NCBI RefSeq assembly: GCF_900142385.1
Contig: NZ_FRAQ01000002.1
Coordinates: 1-64,000 of the forward strand
Length of the DNA stretch: 64,000 nucleotides
Source of the DNA: Marinobacter antarcticus
GTDB lineage: Bacteria > Pseudomonadota > Gammaproteobacteria > Pseudomonadales > Oleiphilaceae
Reading direction: 5' to 3'
The notes under the pieces were generated by a model, which ran no database searches, was not told the origin of the DNA, and worked only from the letters and a program-made list of their open reading frames with translations. The translations under genes were made by a program, and so were the position numbers. Within the stretch, counting starts at the first letter, position 1; each line of letters opens with the position of its first letter. Of this stretch, positions 8,962-17,639 are shown one piece after another.

Positions 8962-9172
8962 AGGATTACTCCTGTCTTTTTGTTGTTGATCTGTGGTGGT
9001 TTTTCGGTGAGCTGAGCGAGCCAGAGAGTTTATTATTCATATTAGTACTTCCCCTACTTGTTCTCCTTTGTGACTTTACCTGTGAACCGATTTATAGATA
9101 TTGGCAAAAGGTCTTATTTTGAGTTTTTTGCTGTGACAGGCGTCTGTTTTTTTAGAGGTTTCCGGTGCTGGG

Positions 9173-9880
9173 TTAGGTGCCGTGTATGCTTTTCAGTCGG
9201 CGGTGATATCGCAATTTTTCGTGTAATTCCCTGAGTGTTTTCAAGCCATTTTTGTTGGCTTTGTTCAGCGCAATAAGGGTCAGTTCGGCGGTCGCCAGAG
9301 CGTCAGAAGCTGCATGGTGTCTTGCACTTACTTCCAGGCCGAAATGGTCTGCCCAGTGATCCAGGCCTTTACCTCTGGGAAGGGTGTCTGGAAAGAAAGC
9401 AGGTAGCAGATCCGCTACGTCCATCCAGGTATGGTTTTGGGTATAGTTGAGTTCAGCCTTCAGAGTTTTTTCAAGAAACTTTTGATCGAATGCAGAGTGG
9501 TAGGCGAGCACCGGGTCGCCATTCATCCACTCCAGAAGAAAGAGCAAAGCGTCTTCGGTCTCATATCCCTGGGTAAGCGCTTCCGGTCCTATACCGTGAA
9601 TCAGTACGGTCTTGGTGATATCCAGTTCAGGACGTCTCAGAATCAGGTCGAACTGATCGCTGAGGTCAATTGCCCCTCTGTTGATAGCAACTGCACCAAC
9701 AGCGATGACTTCATCCTTGTTTGAATGCAGCCCGGTGGTCTCGAGATCCAGAACAATCAAGCGACATTCGGAGAGCAGTTGATCCCCCGGGGTTTTTGGG
9801 GTGGGCATGTTTTCTGGCGCTATGTTGCCAGTCAGGCCCGCGCGGCGGCGTTCAATCCATTGTCTGATCTGTTCCAACAT
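9173..9880 (-). CDS. DnaQ-like 3'-5' exonuclease
   Basis: A 235-residue exonuclease of the DEDDh family, like the proofreading subunit epsilon of DNA polymerase III. The Exo I motif is DLETTGL with D45 and E47; Exo II lies in the SAFDQKF region and Exo III is HAASDALATAEL near residue 195, giving the H and D ligands for two metal ions. The first 35 residues are a non-conserved extension. It starts 17 bases after the stop of the DUF294 gene and is surely co-transcribed with it. As I recall, Pseudomonas has the same pair beside an acetate-type symporter. Its real substrate, DNA or RNA, is not known from sequence. Confidence 0.9.
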   Translation of the reverse strand: MLEQIRQWIERRRAGLTGNIAPENMPTPKTPGDQLLSECRLIVLDLETTGLHSNKDEVIAVGAVAINRGAIDLSDQFDLILRRPELDITKTVLIHGIGPEALTQGYETEDALLFLLEWMNGDPVLAYHSAFDQKFLEKTLKAELNYTQNHTWMDVADLLPAFFPDTLPRGKGLDHWADHFGLEVSARHHAASDALATAELTLIALNKANKNGLKTLRELHEKLRYHRRLKSIHGT

Positions 9881-9897
9881 GGGGCGACGGCCTGGAT

Positions 9898-11814
9898 TCA
9901 GAGTTGGTAGGTAAGTTCAAGTTTTTGTTGCAGGCGTTGAGCCTGCCGGAACGACTCACGGAGAATGCGCCTGTCCAATGGGTTCAGGTCGTCCGGATCT
10001 ATGTAATTGGTGAGCTCTTCGTCCCGATCAAGCATTTCCTGGTGTGACCGCATACGAATGGCCTGAATCAGGCTGTAAGCATCTTTCCAGGCGTTGGCAT
10101 CTTTGGCATCAAAAACATCTTTTTTGACAAGCTCGTCCATCCTCTCAAGCGTATTTGCATTTTCAACTCCGTTGGCAAGCGCAAACACGCGCACGGCTTC
10201 CACAAAAGGTGCGAGGCCCTGGCGCTTAAGGTCCAGGCTTCGTTTTTTGCCATCAGAGACATAGCGGAAGTTGCGGAACATGGTGAGCGGTGGTTTTCTT
10301 TGAAGTGCGTTGCCCGCAAGCATCTTCTGGAATAGCGCGTTCTTTCGGATTCTTGTAAGCACTTTTTCAAGGAGTTCGTGTAAAGATTCTGTCGGGCCGA
10401 ACACCGCTCTCATATCCAGAAAGATGGATGAGTAAACAAGATTTTGCGGGGTGGATGCGTCAATGAAGCGAATAAACCAGTCATCCCACTCGCGATCGCT
10501 CAGGCACAGCTTCGGATTGCTGGCCATGATGTTGCCTTTACACAAGGTAAAGCCGCACTCGGCAAGTTCATCGTTGACTGTTCGGGCGAATGGCAGCAGT
10601 TTTTCCCGTACCTGATCATCCGTCATGCCTTCCGGTGTCTGGAACAGTATGCCGTTATCCTGATCAGTCAACAGAGTCTGTTCCTGCCGTCCTTCGCTGC
10701 CAAAAGTGAGCCAGGTAAACGGAATGCCCGGGTCATTTTTCTTGATGTTGAGTTCCAGAACGCGCCTGACGGTAACATCGTTAAGCGTTGTGATGATCTT
10801 CACGACCTGTCCTGAATCTGCGCCATGGGCCAGCATTGCATCCACCAGGCGGGATACGTCTGAGCGCAGACTGACCAGCGTCCGCAAATGTGTAGCGGTA
10901 CCGATGGTGCGGGCGAGGTTGACCAGATCAACGCGCTGCAGCGAGAACAGATCCCGTTCCGACACCATTCCGATCAGTTGTTTATCCTCATCAACTACGC
11001 AAAGGTGTGCAAAATGGTGTTCTGCCATCAGCATTGCGGCTTCAAAGGCGTCGGCTTGTGCTGACAGGCAACAGGGGTCTTTCGTCATTATCTGGCGGAC
11101 CGGTGCATCCAGGGTGCAGGTATCTTCTGCAATCATCGTGCGGAGGTCGCGAAGGGTGAAAATACCGGTCGGGTGCCGGCTGTCATCGGTTATCACAATG
11201 CTGCCAACATTGTTTTCGTGCATGCGGGCTACTGCTTTACGTACTGGCAGGTCCGGAGAGCAGACAATGGGGTTGCGGAGGGCGTAGCGTTCAAGCGGTG
11301 TGCTCAGGGATATACTTGAGCCCATGGACGCCATGGCTCCGGACTGTATGCGCTGGTTAACCCGATCCAGCAGGCTGCTGACTCCGCGCAAGCAGAAGTC
11401 ACGGAAGGGCTCGCTATCTGAAAACAGGGTAATAAAGGCATCCTGTTCGATGCTCAGGCAGAAGGTGTCGCCGGCGGCACGGTGCAGTGTCCGGGTGGGG
11501 CGTTCTCCTATAATGGCGGCTAACGGAAAACACTCGCCCTGGCTTATCTCAAACGTGGTTTCAGTTTTGTCAGCTTTCTCGTTATGACGCTCGCCACGGA
11601 TCCGTCCCTGTTTAACAACGTAGAACTTCCGAACGATACCGTCGTCTGGCGACAGGACAACGTCACCGTCGGCATAAAATCTCAGCGTGGCGTGTTCAGC
11701 AAAGTGGGCGAGGTGGTCATCGTCCATGCTAGAGAAGGGGGCATGTGCCTGCAGGAAGCCCATAATGGAGCGGGTGTTCTGGGGGCGTGTGCTGTCCTGA
11801 TTTGTTGCTGCCAT
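9898..11814 (-). CDS. cNMP-binding/CBS/DUF294 nucleotidyltransferase-like signalling protein
   Basis: A 638-residue cytoplasmic protein with four parts: a cyclic-nucleotide-binding-like domain (about 20-145, with a GECFPLAA phosphate-binding-cassette-like segment), two CBS domains (about 178-300), a DUF294 nucleotidyltransferase-like domain related to GlnD with the motif GSEGRQEQ...TDQDN near 370-390, and a DUF294 C-terminal helical domain (about 480-630). CBS pairs usually bind adenine nucleotides, so it may read energy charge or a cyclic nucleotide and modify a partner. Neither the ligand nor the target is known. It is followed after 17 bases by the exonuclease gene and lies upstream of the symporter genes on the same strand. 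Start ATG at 11814. Confidence 0.9.
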   Translation of the reverse strand: MAATNQDSTRPQNTRSIMGFLQAHAPFSSMDDDHLAHFAEHATLRFYADGDVVLSPDDGIVRKFYVVKQGRIRGERHNEKADKTETTFEISQGECFPLAAIIGERPTRTLHRAAGDTFCLSIEQDAFITLFSDSEPFRDFCLRGVSSLLDRVNQRIQSGAMASMGSSISLSTPLERYALRNPIVCSPDLPVRKAVARMHENNVGSIVITDDSRHPTGIFTLRDLRTMIAEDTCTLDAPVRQIMTKDPCCLSAQADAFEAAMLMAEHHFAHLCVVDEDKQLIGMVSERDLFSLQRVDLVNLARTIGTATHLRTLVSLRSDVSRLVDAMLAHGADSGQVVKIITTLNDVTVRRVLELNIKKNDPGIPFTWLTFGSEGRQEQTLLTDQDNGILFQTPEGMTDDQVREKLLPFARTVNDELAECGFTLCKGNIMASNPKLCLSDREWDDWFIRFIDASTPQNLVYSSIFLDMRAVFGPTESLHELLEKVLTRIRKNALFQKMLAGNALQRKPPLTMFRNFRYVSDGKKRSLDLKRQGLAPFVEAVRVFALANGVENANTLERMDELVKKDVFDAKDANAWKDAYSLIQAIRMRSHQEMLDRDEELTNYIDPDDLNPLDRRILRESFRQAQRLQQKLELTYQL

Positions 11815-12014
11815 AGCCGGTTCCAGTCGCTCGTTATTGTTGTAAGTTAACAGTGTAGAACACCCTAGTGGGTTTTCACTCTAAGATTTTGGTCGCAACT
11901 TTATTCGGTCGCAGAGCTTTTGATTACAAGTTTGTACAATCCTCCCGCTTTCTTTATGGGGAGCGTGCCGGGTGGTAAAGTTCTTCCATTCAACAGGTTA
12001 TTGAAAGCACGGCC

Positions 12015-12596
12015 ATGACTACCAAAAATGATCGCCTCAGTTTTCTTGAGGAAATGAAAGACGTCCGGCGTATTCGAAAACCGAATCGCGCCGAGATAAC
12101 CACGCCCCGTGAACTGACTCCCGGCCACCTGGAGCGTCAGCGTGCTGCCGTAGAAACGCCGTTCAGAGACGCTAATCCGCTGACCTCCGACATTGTCGAC
12201 CCCCTGACAGCGCACGACATACTTTGCTGGCAACGCCCCGGAATTCAGCACGGGGTTTTCCGCAGGTTCAGGCTTGGGCAATACCCCATTGAAGCCAGAC
12301 TGGATCTGCATCGCTTGACCGTTGAGCAGGCGCGCATGGATGTATTCCGGTTTATCGGTGATTGTGTCCGGTACGGGCTGCGGTCCGTTATTATCCTTCA
12401 CGGTAAGGGAGAGCGTAATCCTGACGGCGTGGCTCAGCTCAAGAGCTACCTCGCGAAATGGCTGCCGGAGCTCTCCGATGTGCTGGCGTTCCATTCGGCC
12501 CAAAAACACCATGGTGGAACCGGAGCTGTCTATGTCATGGTGCGAAAAAGCGAGCGGGAAAAGCAGCACAACCGGGAGATCCATGGGGCGCGCTAG
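12015..12596 (+). CDS. Smr-domain protein (SmrA-type endonuclease family)
   Basis: A 193-residue protein with a C-terminal Smr domain (about 95-180). The family motifs LDLHRLTVEQA, LHGKGER and GGTGAVYV are all present; the first histidine and the HGKG loop are the positions tied to nuclease activity in Smr proteins. The N-terminal 90 residues are charged and predicted to be flexible. E. coli SmrA and SmrB share this plan, and SmrB cleaves mRNA at collided ribosomes; which of the two this protein matches in function cannot be settled here. It stands alone, divergent from the DUF294 gene across a 200-base gap. Confidence 0.9.
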   Translation: MTTKNDRLSFLEEMKDVRRIRKPNRAEITTPRELTPGHLERQRAAVETPFRDANPLTSDIVDPLTAHDILCWQRPGIQHGVFRRFRLGQYPIEARLDLHRLTVEQARMDVFRFIGDCVRYGLRSVIILHGKGERNPDGVAQLKSYLAKWLPELSDVLAFHSAQKHHGGTGAVYVMVRKSEREKQHNREIHGAR

Positions 12597-12658
12597 GGTT
12601 TCAGGATGCCGGGAACCATAACTTAAGCAATAATTTATTGTGAAATGAGGAGTTTTTC

Positions 12659-12850
12659 ATGAAGAAAACTGCACTGATGGTGTTCACGGTTCTGGTTCTG
12701 GCCGGTTGTCAGGACCGGGTAATCTGGGATGATAAAGGCAAAGTAGAAAATGCGACGGAGAACCGGGAAGTCTGGAATTCCAACGGGCAAATGGAAACCG
12801 GAGAGCGCAAGATCTGGGTTAACAAGGACGGAGAGGACGTCGTGAAGTAA
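12659..12850 (+). CDS. Small lipoprotein, 63 residues
   Basis: A very short predicted lipoprotein. A lysine-containing start and hydrophobic stretch lead to the lipobox LAGC at about residues 13-16, so the mature protein is only about 48 residues and becomes lipidated. The mature part is polar and contains three tryptophans in similar surroundings (VIWDD, EVWNSNG, KIWVNKDG), hinting at two or three copies of a short beta-hairpin-like unit. A GAGG ribosome-binding site precedes the ATG. Function unknown; it is transcribed toward the molybdenum hydroxylase genes 94 bases away. Confidence 0.72.
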   Translation: MKKTALMVFTVLVLAGCQDRVIWDDKGKVENATENREVWNSNGQMETGERKIWVNKDGEDVVK

Positions 12851-12944
12851 AGCCTGGTCAGAAGGCTGACAGAAAAGTCTCCAGACAGATAGAACAACAA
12901 GCCCGGCACACAGAGCCAGGACAACAGAACGGGAGAGAGCATTA

Positions 12945-13439
12945 ATGGCACTGAGCCTTACAGTTAACGGCGAGCAGCGCTCGCTGGATATTGAGGGTGA
13001 TACCCCCCTGTTGTGGGTGTTGCGTGACGAACTGGGGCTGAAGGGCACCAAATTTGGTTGTGGTGTAGGCCTTTGCGGTGCCTGCACGGTGCATCTGAAC
13101 GGGCAGCCGGTGCGTTCCTGCTCAACACCTGTAGTGTCTGCGTCTGGCGGCGAGGTTACCACGATAGAAGGTCTGGCTGAGGGCGAGCAGTTGCACGCCC
13201 TGCAGGAAGCGTGGATTGCACAGGGTGTGCCGCAGTGCGGCTATTGCCAATCGGGCCAGATAATGAGTGCTGCCCATCTTCTGGCAAATAACCCTGCACC
13301 CGCCCGGGACGATATTGTGGCAGCCATGACCGGTAATCTTTGCCGGTGTGGTACCTACTCGCGAATCATTGCAGCAGTGGAGTCAGTGGCCGGAAGCTCA
13401 TTGGCTTACAATGCGGCCGTGGCCGGGGAGGGGAGCTGA
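12945..13439 (+). CDS. Molybdenum hydroxylase iron-sulfur subunit (isoquinoline 1-oxidoreductase alpha type)
   Basis: A 164-residue protein with two [2Fe-2S] clusters, the small subunit of a xanthine-dehydrogenase-family enzyme. The N-terminal plant-ferredoxin cluster motif is [13 protein letters not shown] (about 39-51) with a fourth cysteine at RSC near 59. The C-terminal helical cluster domain has [10 protein letters not shown] (about 98-107) and NLCRCGTY (about 130-137). It passes electrons from the molybdenum centre of the next gene product to an acceptor. No FAD subunit follows, so electrons probably go to a cytochrome or other membrane acceptor, as in IorAB-type enzymes. One base separates its stop from the large-subunit start. 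The substrate is unknown. Confidence 0.92.
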   Translation: MALSLTVNGEQRSLDIEGDTPLLWVLRDELGLKGTKFGCGVGLCGACTVHLNGQPVRSCSTPVVSASGGEVTTIEGLAEGEQLHALQEAWIAQGVPQCGYCQSGQIMSAAHLLANNPAPARDDIVAAMTGNLCRCGTYSRIIAAVESVAGSSLAYNAAVAGEGS

Positions 13440-13440
13440 C

Positions 13441-15660
13441 ATGGTGATGAACCGACGCGACTTTCTCAAAGTAAGTGCCGGCACCTCCGGCTCTCTGATG
13501 CTGTCTCTCTCGCTTCCCGGCTGCTCGGGAATGCCAACTGGCTACACGCAGGAAACAGGCGAGTGGAAGCCCGATGCCTGGCTTGAGATAACGGATAACG
13601 ACGAGATTCATTTTACGCTGGCCCGTGTCGAGATGGGGCAGGGTACTTATACCGGGCTTACCACCCTGATTGCGGAAGAGTTGGAAGTCGATCCGGAAAC
13701 GATCACCCCCAGGTTTGCGCCTGTGGCGCCGGAATACCGTAACCCCTTGTACAAGCTGCAGCTCACCGGCGGCAGTACCAGTATAGCAACCAGCTGGGAG
13801 CCACTGCGGACGGCGGGTGCCTCGGCACGGCAGATGCTCATTATGGCGGCTGCGAGAGTCTGGCAGGTTGGCGCAGCAGAGTGCTCGGCGCAGCAGGGCC
13901 GGGTGGTTCACCCCAACAGGCTGGACTCCATGCGCTACGGTCAGCTGGTGGAGTTGGCGTCCAAAGAAGTCATACGTGGTGAGGTTGCACTGAAGCCGGC
14001 CAGTGAATGGAATTACATCGGCAAGCGCCGGGGCAGACTTGATGCTCGGGCCAAATCCACAGGCACGGCTGTTTACGGAATAGATGTTGAGCTCCCCGGT
14101 ATGGTTTACGGCGTGGTGAGCCGACCGCCTCGATACGGTGCGCGAGTCAGGGCCTTCAATGAGGGTGAAGTCCTTGCCATGCCGGGTGTTTTTGACGTGT
14201 TTGAAATTGAGCGCGGTGTCGCGATTGTAGCCGACAAATACTGGCGTGCCCGCAAGGCTCAGGAAGCACTGAAAGCAGAGTGGGACAACGCGGATGCCCT
14301 GTCGATTTCCACCGATGAGGTTTTTGCTTTTTACAGGCGCGCGGCCGATGAAGATCCCGGAGAGTCTGAACGTAACGAAGGTGATTATGAGGCTGCGGCC
14401 CGCGAAACAGTGAAAAGTGGGGTCGGGAAGATAGTTGAGGCGGAATACAGTCAGCCCTATCTGGCCCATTCAACCCTGGAGCCCATGAACGCCACGGCGT
14501 GGTACCGGAACAACAGCATCGAAGTCTGGGCGCCGACCCAGGCTCCGGATCTGGGCCGCATTGCCGCGGCTCGGGTAACCGATCTTTCCCCGGGTGATAT
14601 TACGATCAATACCACCTTTCTCGGCGGCGGGTTTGGACGCCGACTGACTCAGGACTACATCGAAGAAGCTGCGGCGGTCGCTTACCGGGTGAAAAAACCG
14701 GTTAAGGTGATCTGGTCCCGTGAAGAAGATACGCAGCACGACTTGTATCGTCCGGCCATGCTGCACCGGATGCAGGCCGGTCTTGATGGTGATCAGCTGA
14801 CTGGTTGGCATCACCAGATCGTCGGCCCTAAGCTGCTGGACTGGTATGTGCGCAATGCGGCTCCAGCTCAGTTCCCCTGGGCGCCGAAGTTCATGTACGA
14901 CACCCTGGGTAAAGTCGGTTTGCTTGCTGAAGGTATTGCAACGCCCAAGGATATGTCGGCCATCGAAGGGGCGATTGAGTACCCCTACAATGTAGATAAT
15001 ATTGATATCCGCCACACACATGCTGATCCTGGTGTCCCGGTTACCTTCTGGCGATCAGTGGGTTACTCGCATAATGGCTTTGCTGTCGAAACCTTTATGG
15101 ACGAGCTGGCTTACGAAGCCGGAGAAGATCCCTATTATTTCCGCCGTAAGCTGCTGACGGGCCAGCCCCGCCATCTCGAGGTTCTCGACAGAGTCGTGCA
15201 GCTAGCCGGCTGGGACAAGCCTGTTGTGGAAGGGCGTGGTCGAGGCATAGCGCTGTGCAAGAGCTTCGGAACCTTTGTGGCGCAAGTAGTGGAAGCCGGC
15301 TTGGAGAACGGGGTCATCCGGGTGTACAAGGTGGCGTGTGCCGTGGATTGCGGCCAGGTGGTCAACCCGCGCATTGTGGAAGACCAAATTGAAGGCGGGA
15401 TCATCTTTGGTCTGACTGCAGCGCTTTACGGTGAGATTACCTTTGATAATGGCCAGGTGAATCAGAGTAACTTCCACGATTACCAGCTGATGCGGCAGTA
15501 TGAGCTGCCTGAGGTGACGGTGGAAATCGTGGAGAGCACTGAAGCTCCAACAGGTGTCGGAGAGCCAGGTGTGCCCCCGGTTATCCCGGCCCTGGGCAAC
15601 GCGCTGTTTGCCTTGACGGGCAAGCGTCAGCGTAGCTTGCCCCTGAAAGCCGATGCCTGA
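13441..15660 (+). CDS. Molybdenum hydroxylase large subunit (isoquinoline 1-oxidoreductase beta type), Tat-exported
   Basis: A 739-residue molybdopterin-binding subunit. The start at 13441 gives a twin-arginine signal (MNRRDFLK at residues 3-10) followed by a hydrophobic stretch ending near PGCSG; an open frame extends further upstream but lies inside the iron-sulfur gene. Family motifs are the glycine-rich cofactor loop FLGGGFGRR and the catalytic glutamate E708 in GVGEPG. Two related aldehyde-dehydrogenase/xanthine-dehydrogenase domain halves fill the rest. The Tat signal means the folded complex goes to the periplasm with its small subunit. The sequence class oxidises N-heterocycles or aldehydes with water as oxygen donor; the true substrate is unknown. 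No XdhC-like maturation gene is nearby. Confidence 0.9.
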   Translation: MVMNRRDFLKVSAGTSGSLMLSLSLPGCSGMPTGYTQETGEWKPDAWLEITDNDEIHFTLARVEMGQGTYTGLTTLIAEELEVDPETITPRFAPVAPEYRNPLYKLQLTGGSTSIATSWEPLRTAGASARQMLIMAAARVWQVGAAECSAQQGRVVHPNRLDSMRYGQLVELASKEVIRGEVALKPASEWNYIGKRRGRLDARAKSTGTAVYGIDVELPGMVYGVVSRPPRYGARVRAFNEGEVLAMPGVFDVFEIERGVAIVADKYWRARKAQEALKAEWDNADALSISTDEVFAFYRRAADEDPGESERNEGDYEAAARETVKSGVGKIVEAEYSQPYLAHSTLEPMNATAWYRNNSIEVWAPTQAPDLGRIAAARVTDLSPGDITINTTFLGGGFGRRLTQDYIEEAAAVAYRVKKPVKVIWSREEDTQHDLYRPAMLHRMQAGLDGDQLTGWHHQIVGPKLLDWYVRNAAPAQFPWAPKFMYDTLGKVGLLAEGIATPKDMSAIEGAIEYPYNVDNIDIRHTHADPGVPVTFWRSVGYSHNGFAVETFMDELAYEAGEDPYYFRRKLLTGQPRHLEVLDRVVQLAGWDKPVVEGRGRGIALCKSFGTFVAQVVEAGLENGVIRVYKVACAVDCGQVVNPRIVEDQIEGGIIFGLTAALYGEITFDNGQVNQSNFHDYQLMRQYELPEVTVEIVESTEAPTGVGEPGVPPVIPALGNALFALTGKRQRSLPLKADA

Positions 15661-15735
15661 CGCAGCACCTGCTCCGATTGGCATCATTTACGAACAGCCC
15701 TTGAGCCATGCTCCTCACCTGTTGGAAGATAAACC

Positions 15736-16362
15736 GTGTTTGATGTAAGCCGATATGCTGTTGTTGCCGAAGATATTGTGGATGCAGGGCGTTTTCTTTA
15801 CGGACGCGGCTGGTCTCCGGCCACAAGCAGCAACTATTCTGCCCGTATAGACAATGAACACGTTGCTATTACGGTATCCGGCCGCCATAAGGGACAGCTG
15901 GGTGTGGGTGATGTCATGGTGGTCGATCTTCAGGGTAAGCCGGTGCAAAGTGACTGCCGCGCCTCTGCGGAAACCTTGTTACACACGGCGTTGTATCAGG
16001 TTTTTCCTGATGTTGGTGCCATTCTTCATACACATTCAGTTAACGCGACGGTGTTAAGCCGGCTTTTGCCGGCGGGTGAACGCTTGGAGTTTGAAGGCTA
16101 TGAACTGCAAAAAGCGTTCGACGGCACTGAGACCCACGATTCAACTACGACGGTTCCGGTTTTCGAAAACACCCAGGACATTGAAGCGCTCGCCCGGGAA
16201 ACCCGGGAATGGTTCCTCGAGCACCCGGCGCAGCCTGGCTACCTGATCCGCGGGCACGGGCTGTATACCTGGGGCAAAACCATGGCTGATTGCCTGCGGC
16301 ATGTGGAAGCCTTTGAATTTTTGTTTGAATGTGAACTTGCAACCATGAGGGTTCGCCCATGA
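15736..16362 (+). CDS. mtnB: Methylthioribulose-1-phosphate dehydratase
   Basis: A 208-residue class II aldolase-family enzyme of methionine salvage. It dehydrates 5-methylthioribulose 1-phosphate to the diketo compound used by MtnC. The zinc-binding histidines are seen in ILHTHSVN (about 96-99) and RGHGLYTWG (about 173-181). Length is normal for the family. The start is GTG at 15736 with GGAAG eight to ten bases upstream; no ATG alternative gives a full domain. Its stop overlaps the start of mtnD by four bases, so the three mtn genes are one translationally coupled operon. mtnA and mtnK are not in the window. Confidence 0.93.
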   Translation: MFDVSRYAVVAEDIVDAGRFLYGRGWSPATSSNYSARIDNEHVAITVSGRHKGQLGVGDVMVVDLQGKPVQSDCRASAETLLHTALYQVFPDVGAILHTHSVNATVLSRLLPAGERLEFEGYELQKAFDGTETHDSTTTVPVFENTQDIEALARETREWFLEHPAQPGYLIRGHGLYTWGKTMADCLRHVEAFEFLFECELATMRVRP

Positions 16363-16919
16363 CGACTCTGAGTATTTTTGACGCACATAATCCGGACGCA
16401 GCCAGGACGGTAACGGATGACGCCGCAGAAATCGGCCGGTTGCTGGAAAGCAAAGGTATCCGCTTTGAGCGTTGGTCAACGCAGGAGCTGCCGGCGGATG
16501 CGGCTCCGGAACAGATTCTGGAAGCCTACAGCAGCGAGATTGCGAAGCTGAAGGCCGAGAACGGTTTTCAGACTGCCGATGTGGTGAGTCTCAATCCGGA
16601 TAACCCCCAGAAAGACGTTTTCCGCCAGAAGTTTCTGGATGAGCACACCCACAGCGAAGACGAGGTGCGCTTTTTCGTGCGCGGGCAGGGCATATTCTAT
16701 CTGCATCTTGGCGACCAGGTCTTTGCGGTTCAGTGTCAGAAAAACGACCTGATCAGCGTGCCCGAAGGCACCCGGCACTGGTTTGATATGGGCCCCGAAC
16801 CGGAGTTTACCTGCATTCGCCTGTTTACCAATCCCGAAGGCTGGGTAGCGGATTTTACCGGAGAGGATATTGCCGGGCGCTTGCCGCGTTTTGAGGAGCT
16901 GGAAGGTGCGGCCGTATGA
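16359..16919 (+). CDS. mtnD: Acireductone dioxygenase
   Basis: A 186-residue cupin enzyme of methionine salvage that splits acireductone with oxygen. With iron it yields the keto acid precursor of methionine and formate; with nickel it yields methylthiopropionate, formate and CO. The metal ligands are visible as HTHSEDE near residues 91-97 (two histidines and the glutamate) and the later histidine in GTRHWFDMG. It overlaps mtnB by four bases upstream and mtnC by four bases downstream, an arrangement that keeps the last three enzymes of the pathway in step. Confidence 0.95.
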   Translation: MTTLSIFDAHNPDAARTVTDDAAEIGRLLESKGIRFERWSTQELPADAAPEQILEAYSSEIAKLKAENGFQTADVVSLNPDNPQKDVFRQKFLDEHTHSEDEVRFFVRGQGIFYLHLGDQVFAVQCQKNDLISVPEGTRHWFDMGPEPEFTCIRLFTNPEGWVADFTGEDIAGRLPRFEELEGAAV

Positions 16920-17605
16920 TCCGCGTGATTCTTACAGATATTGAGGGCACAACCAGCTCCATATCCTTTGTGCACGATGTATTGTTTCCCTACGCAGCTG
17001 AGCACCTGCCGGCGTTTGTCCGCGAACAGCAGGAAACCCCTGAGGTTTCAGAGCAGCTTGACCTGGTGGCAGAAGAGTCCGGGACAGACCGCGGGGATGT
17101 CGAAGCGCTGATTAAAACGCTCCAGGCCTGGATTCGTGAAGACCGCAAGGCGACGCCGCTCAAAGCGCTTCAGGGAATGGTCTGGGAGCAGGGTTATCAG
17201 CAGGGCGAGCTTAAAGGTCATATATACGAAGATGCCGCACAGTATCTGCAGTACTGGCACGATCGTGGCCTGCGTTTGTATGTTTACTCATCAGGCTCGG
17301 TTAAAGCTCAGAAGCTGATTTTTGGTTTTACCACGGAGGGCGATTTCACGCCGTTTTTCTCCGGTTATTTTGATACCCGGATTGGCGGCAAGAAAGAACC
17401 GGAAGCCTATCGCAATATTCTAAGTGAGCTTGGTGTAGACGCAGGAACGCTTCTGTTCCTGTCAGATGTTGAAGCCGAGTTGGAGGCCGCTGAGGCCGCC
17501 GGCATCAAAACTGCCTGGCTTATCCGGGACGGGGAACTGCCGGAAACCGAGCGTTTTGTGGCCCGGAATTTTGCAGAAGTGGACGCTCTGCTGCAAAAGC
17601 GGTAG
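16916..17605 (+). CDS. mtnC: Enolase-phosphatase E1
   Basis: A 229-residue haloacid-dehalogenase-family enzyme that enolises and then dephosphorylates the diketo sugar phosphate of methionine salvage to give acireductone. HAD motif I appears as ILTDIEGTTSS (D8 and E10), motif II as YSSGSVKAQK, the motif III lysine in GGKKEPEAY, and the acidic motif IV as LFLSDVEAELEAA. Length is usual for the bacterial enzyme. It is the last of the mtnB-mtnD-mtnC overlap chain; the following lipoprotein gene starts 34 bases later and may be co-transcribed. Confidence 0.95.
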   Translation: MIRVILTDIEGTTSSISFVHDVLFPYAAEHLPAFVREQQETPEVSEQLDLVAEESGTDRGDVEALIKTLQAWIREDRKATPLKALQGMVWEQGYQQGELKGHIYEDAAQYLQYWHDRGLRLYVYSSGSVKAQKLIFGFTTEGDFTPFFSGYFDTRIGGKKEPEAYRNILSELGVDAGTLLFLSDVEAELEAAEAAGIKTAWLIRDGELPETERFVARNFAEVDALLQKR

Positions 17606-17639
17606 CCGTTCGCCAGTCGGCTGGCGCCAGGAGGTAATC

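Noticed and set aside
9069..9085. TGTGA repeats at 9069 and 9081 that might form a CRP/Vfr site before the symporter operon
   Set aside because: The two copies point the same way rather than forming the inverted TGTGA-N6-TCACA pattern, so they do not fit a CRP dimer site.
11891..11913. GGTCGCA occurring twice 16 bases apart between the DUF294 and Smr genes
   Set aside because: Seven-base repeats at this spacing are expected by chance; nothing else in the gap supports them.
13366..14469. A 367-codon open frame on the minus strand inside the molybdenum hydroxylase genes
   Set aside because: Antisense to a well-supported gene with motifs; no ribosome-binding site or domain.
15661..15735. A possible SAM-responsive riboswitch before mtnB
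   Set aside because: The gap is only 75 bases and shows none of the helices of known SAM riboswitch classes.
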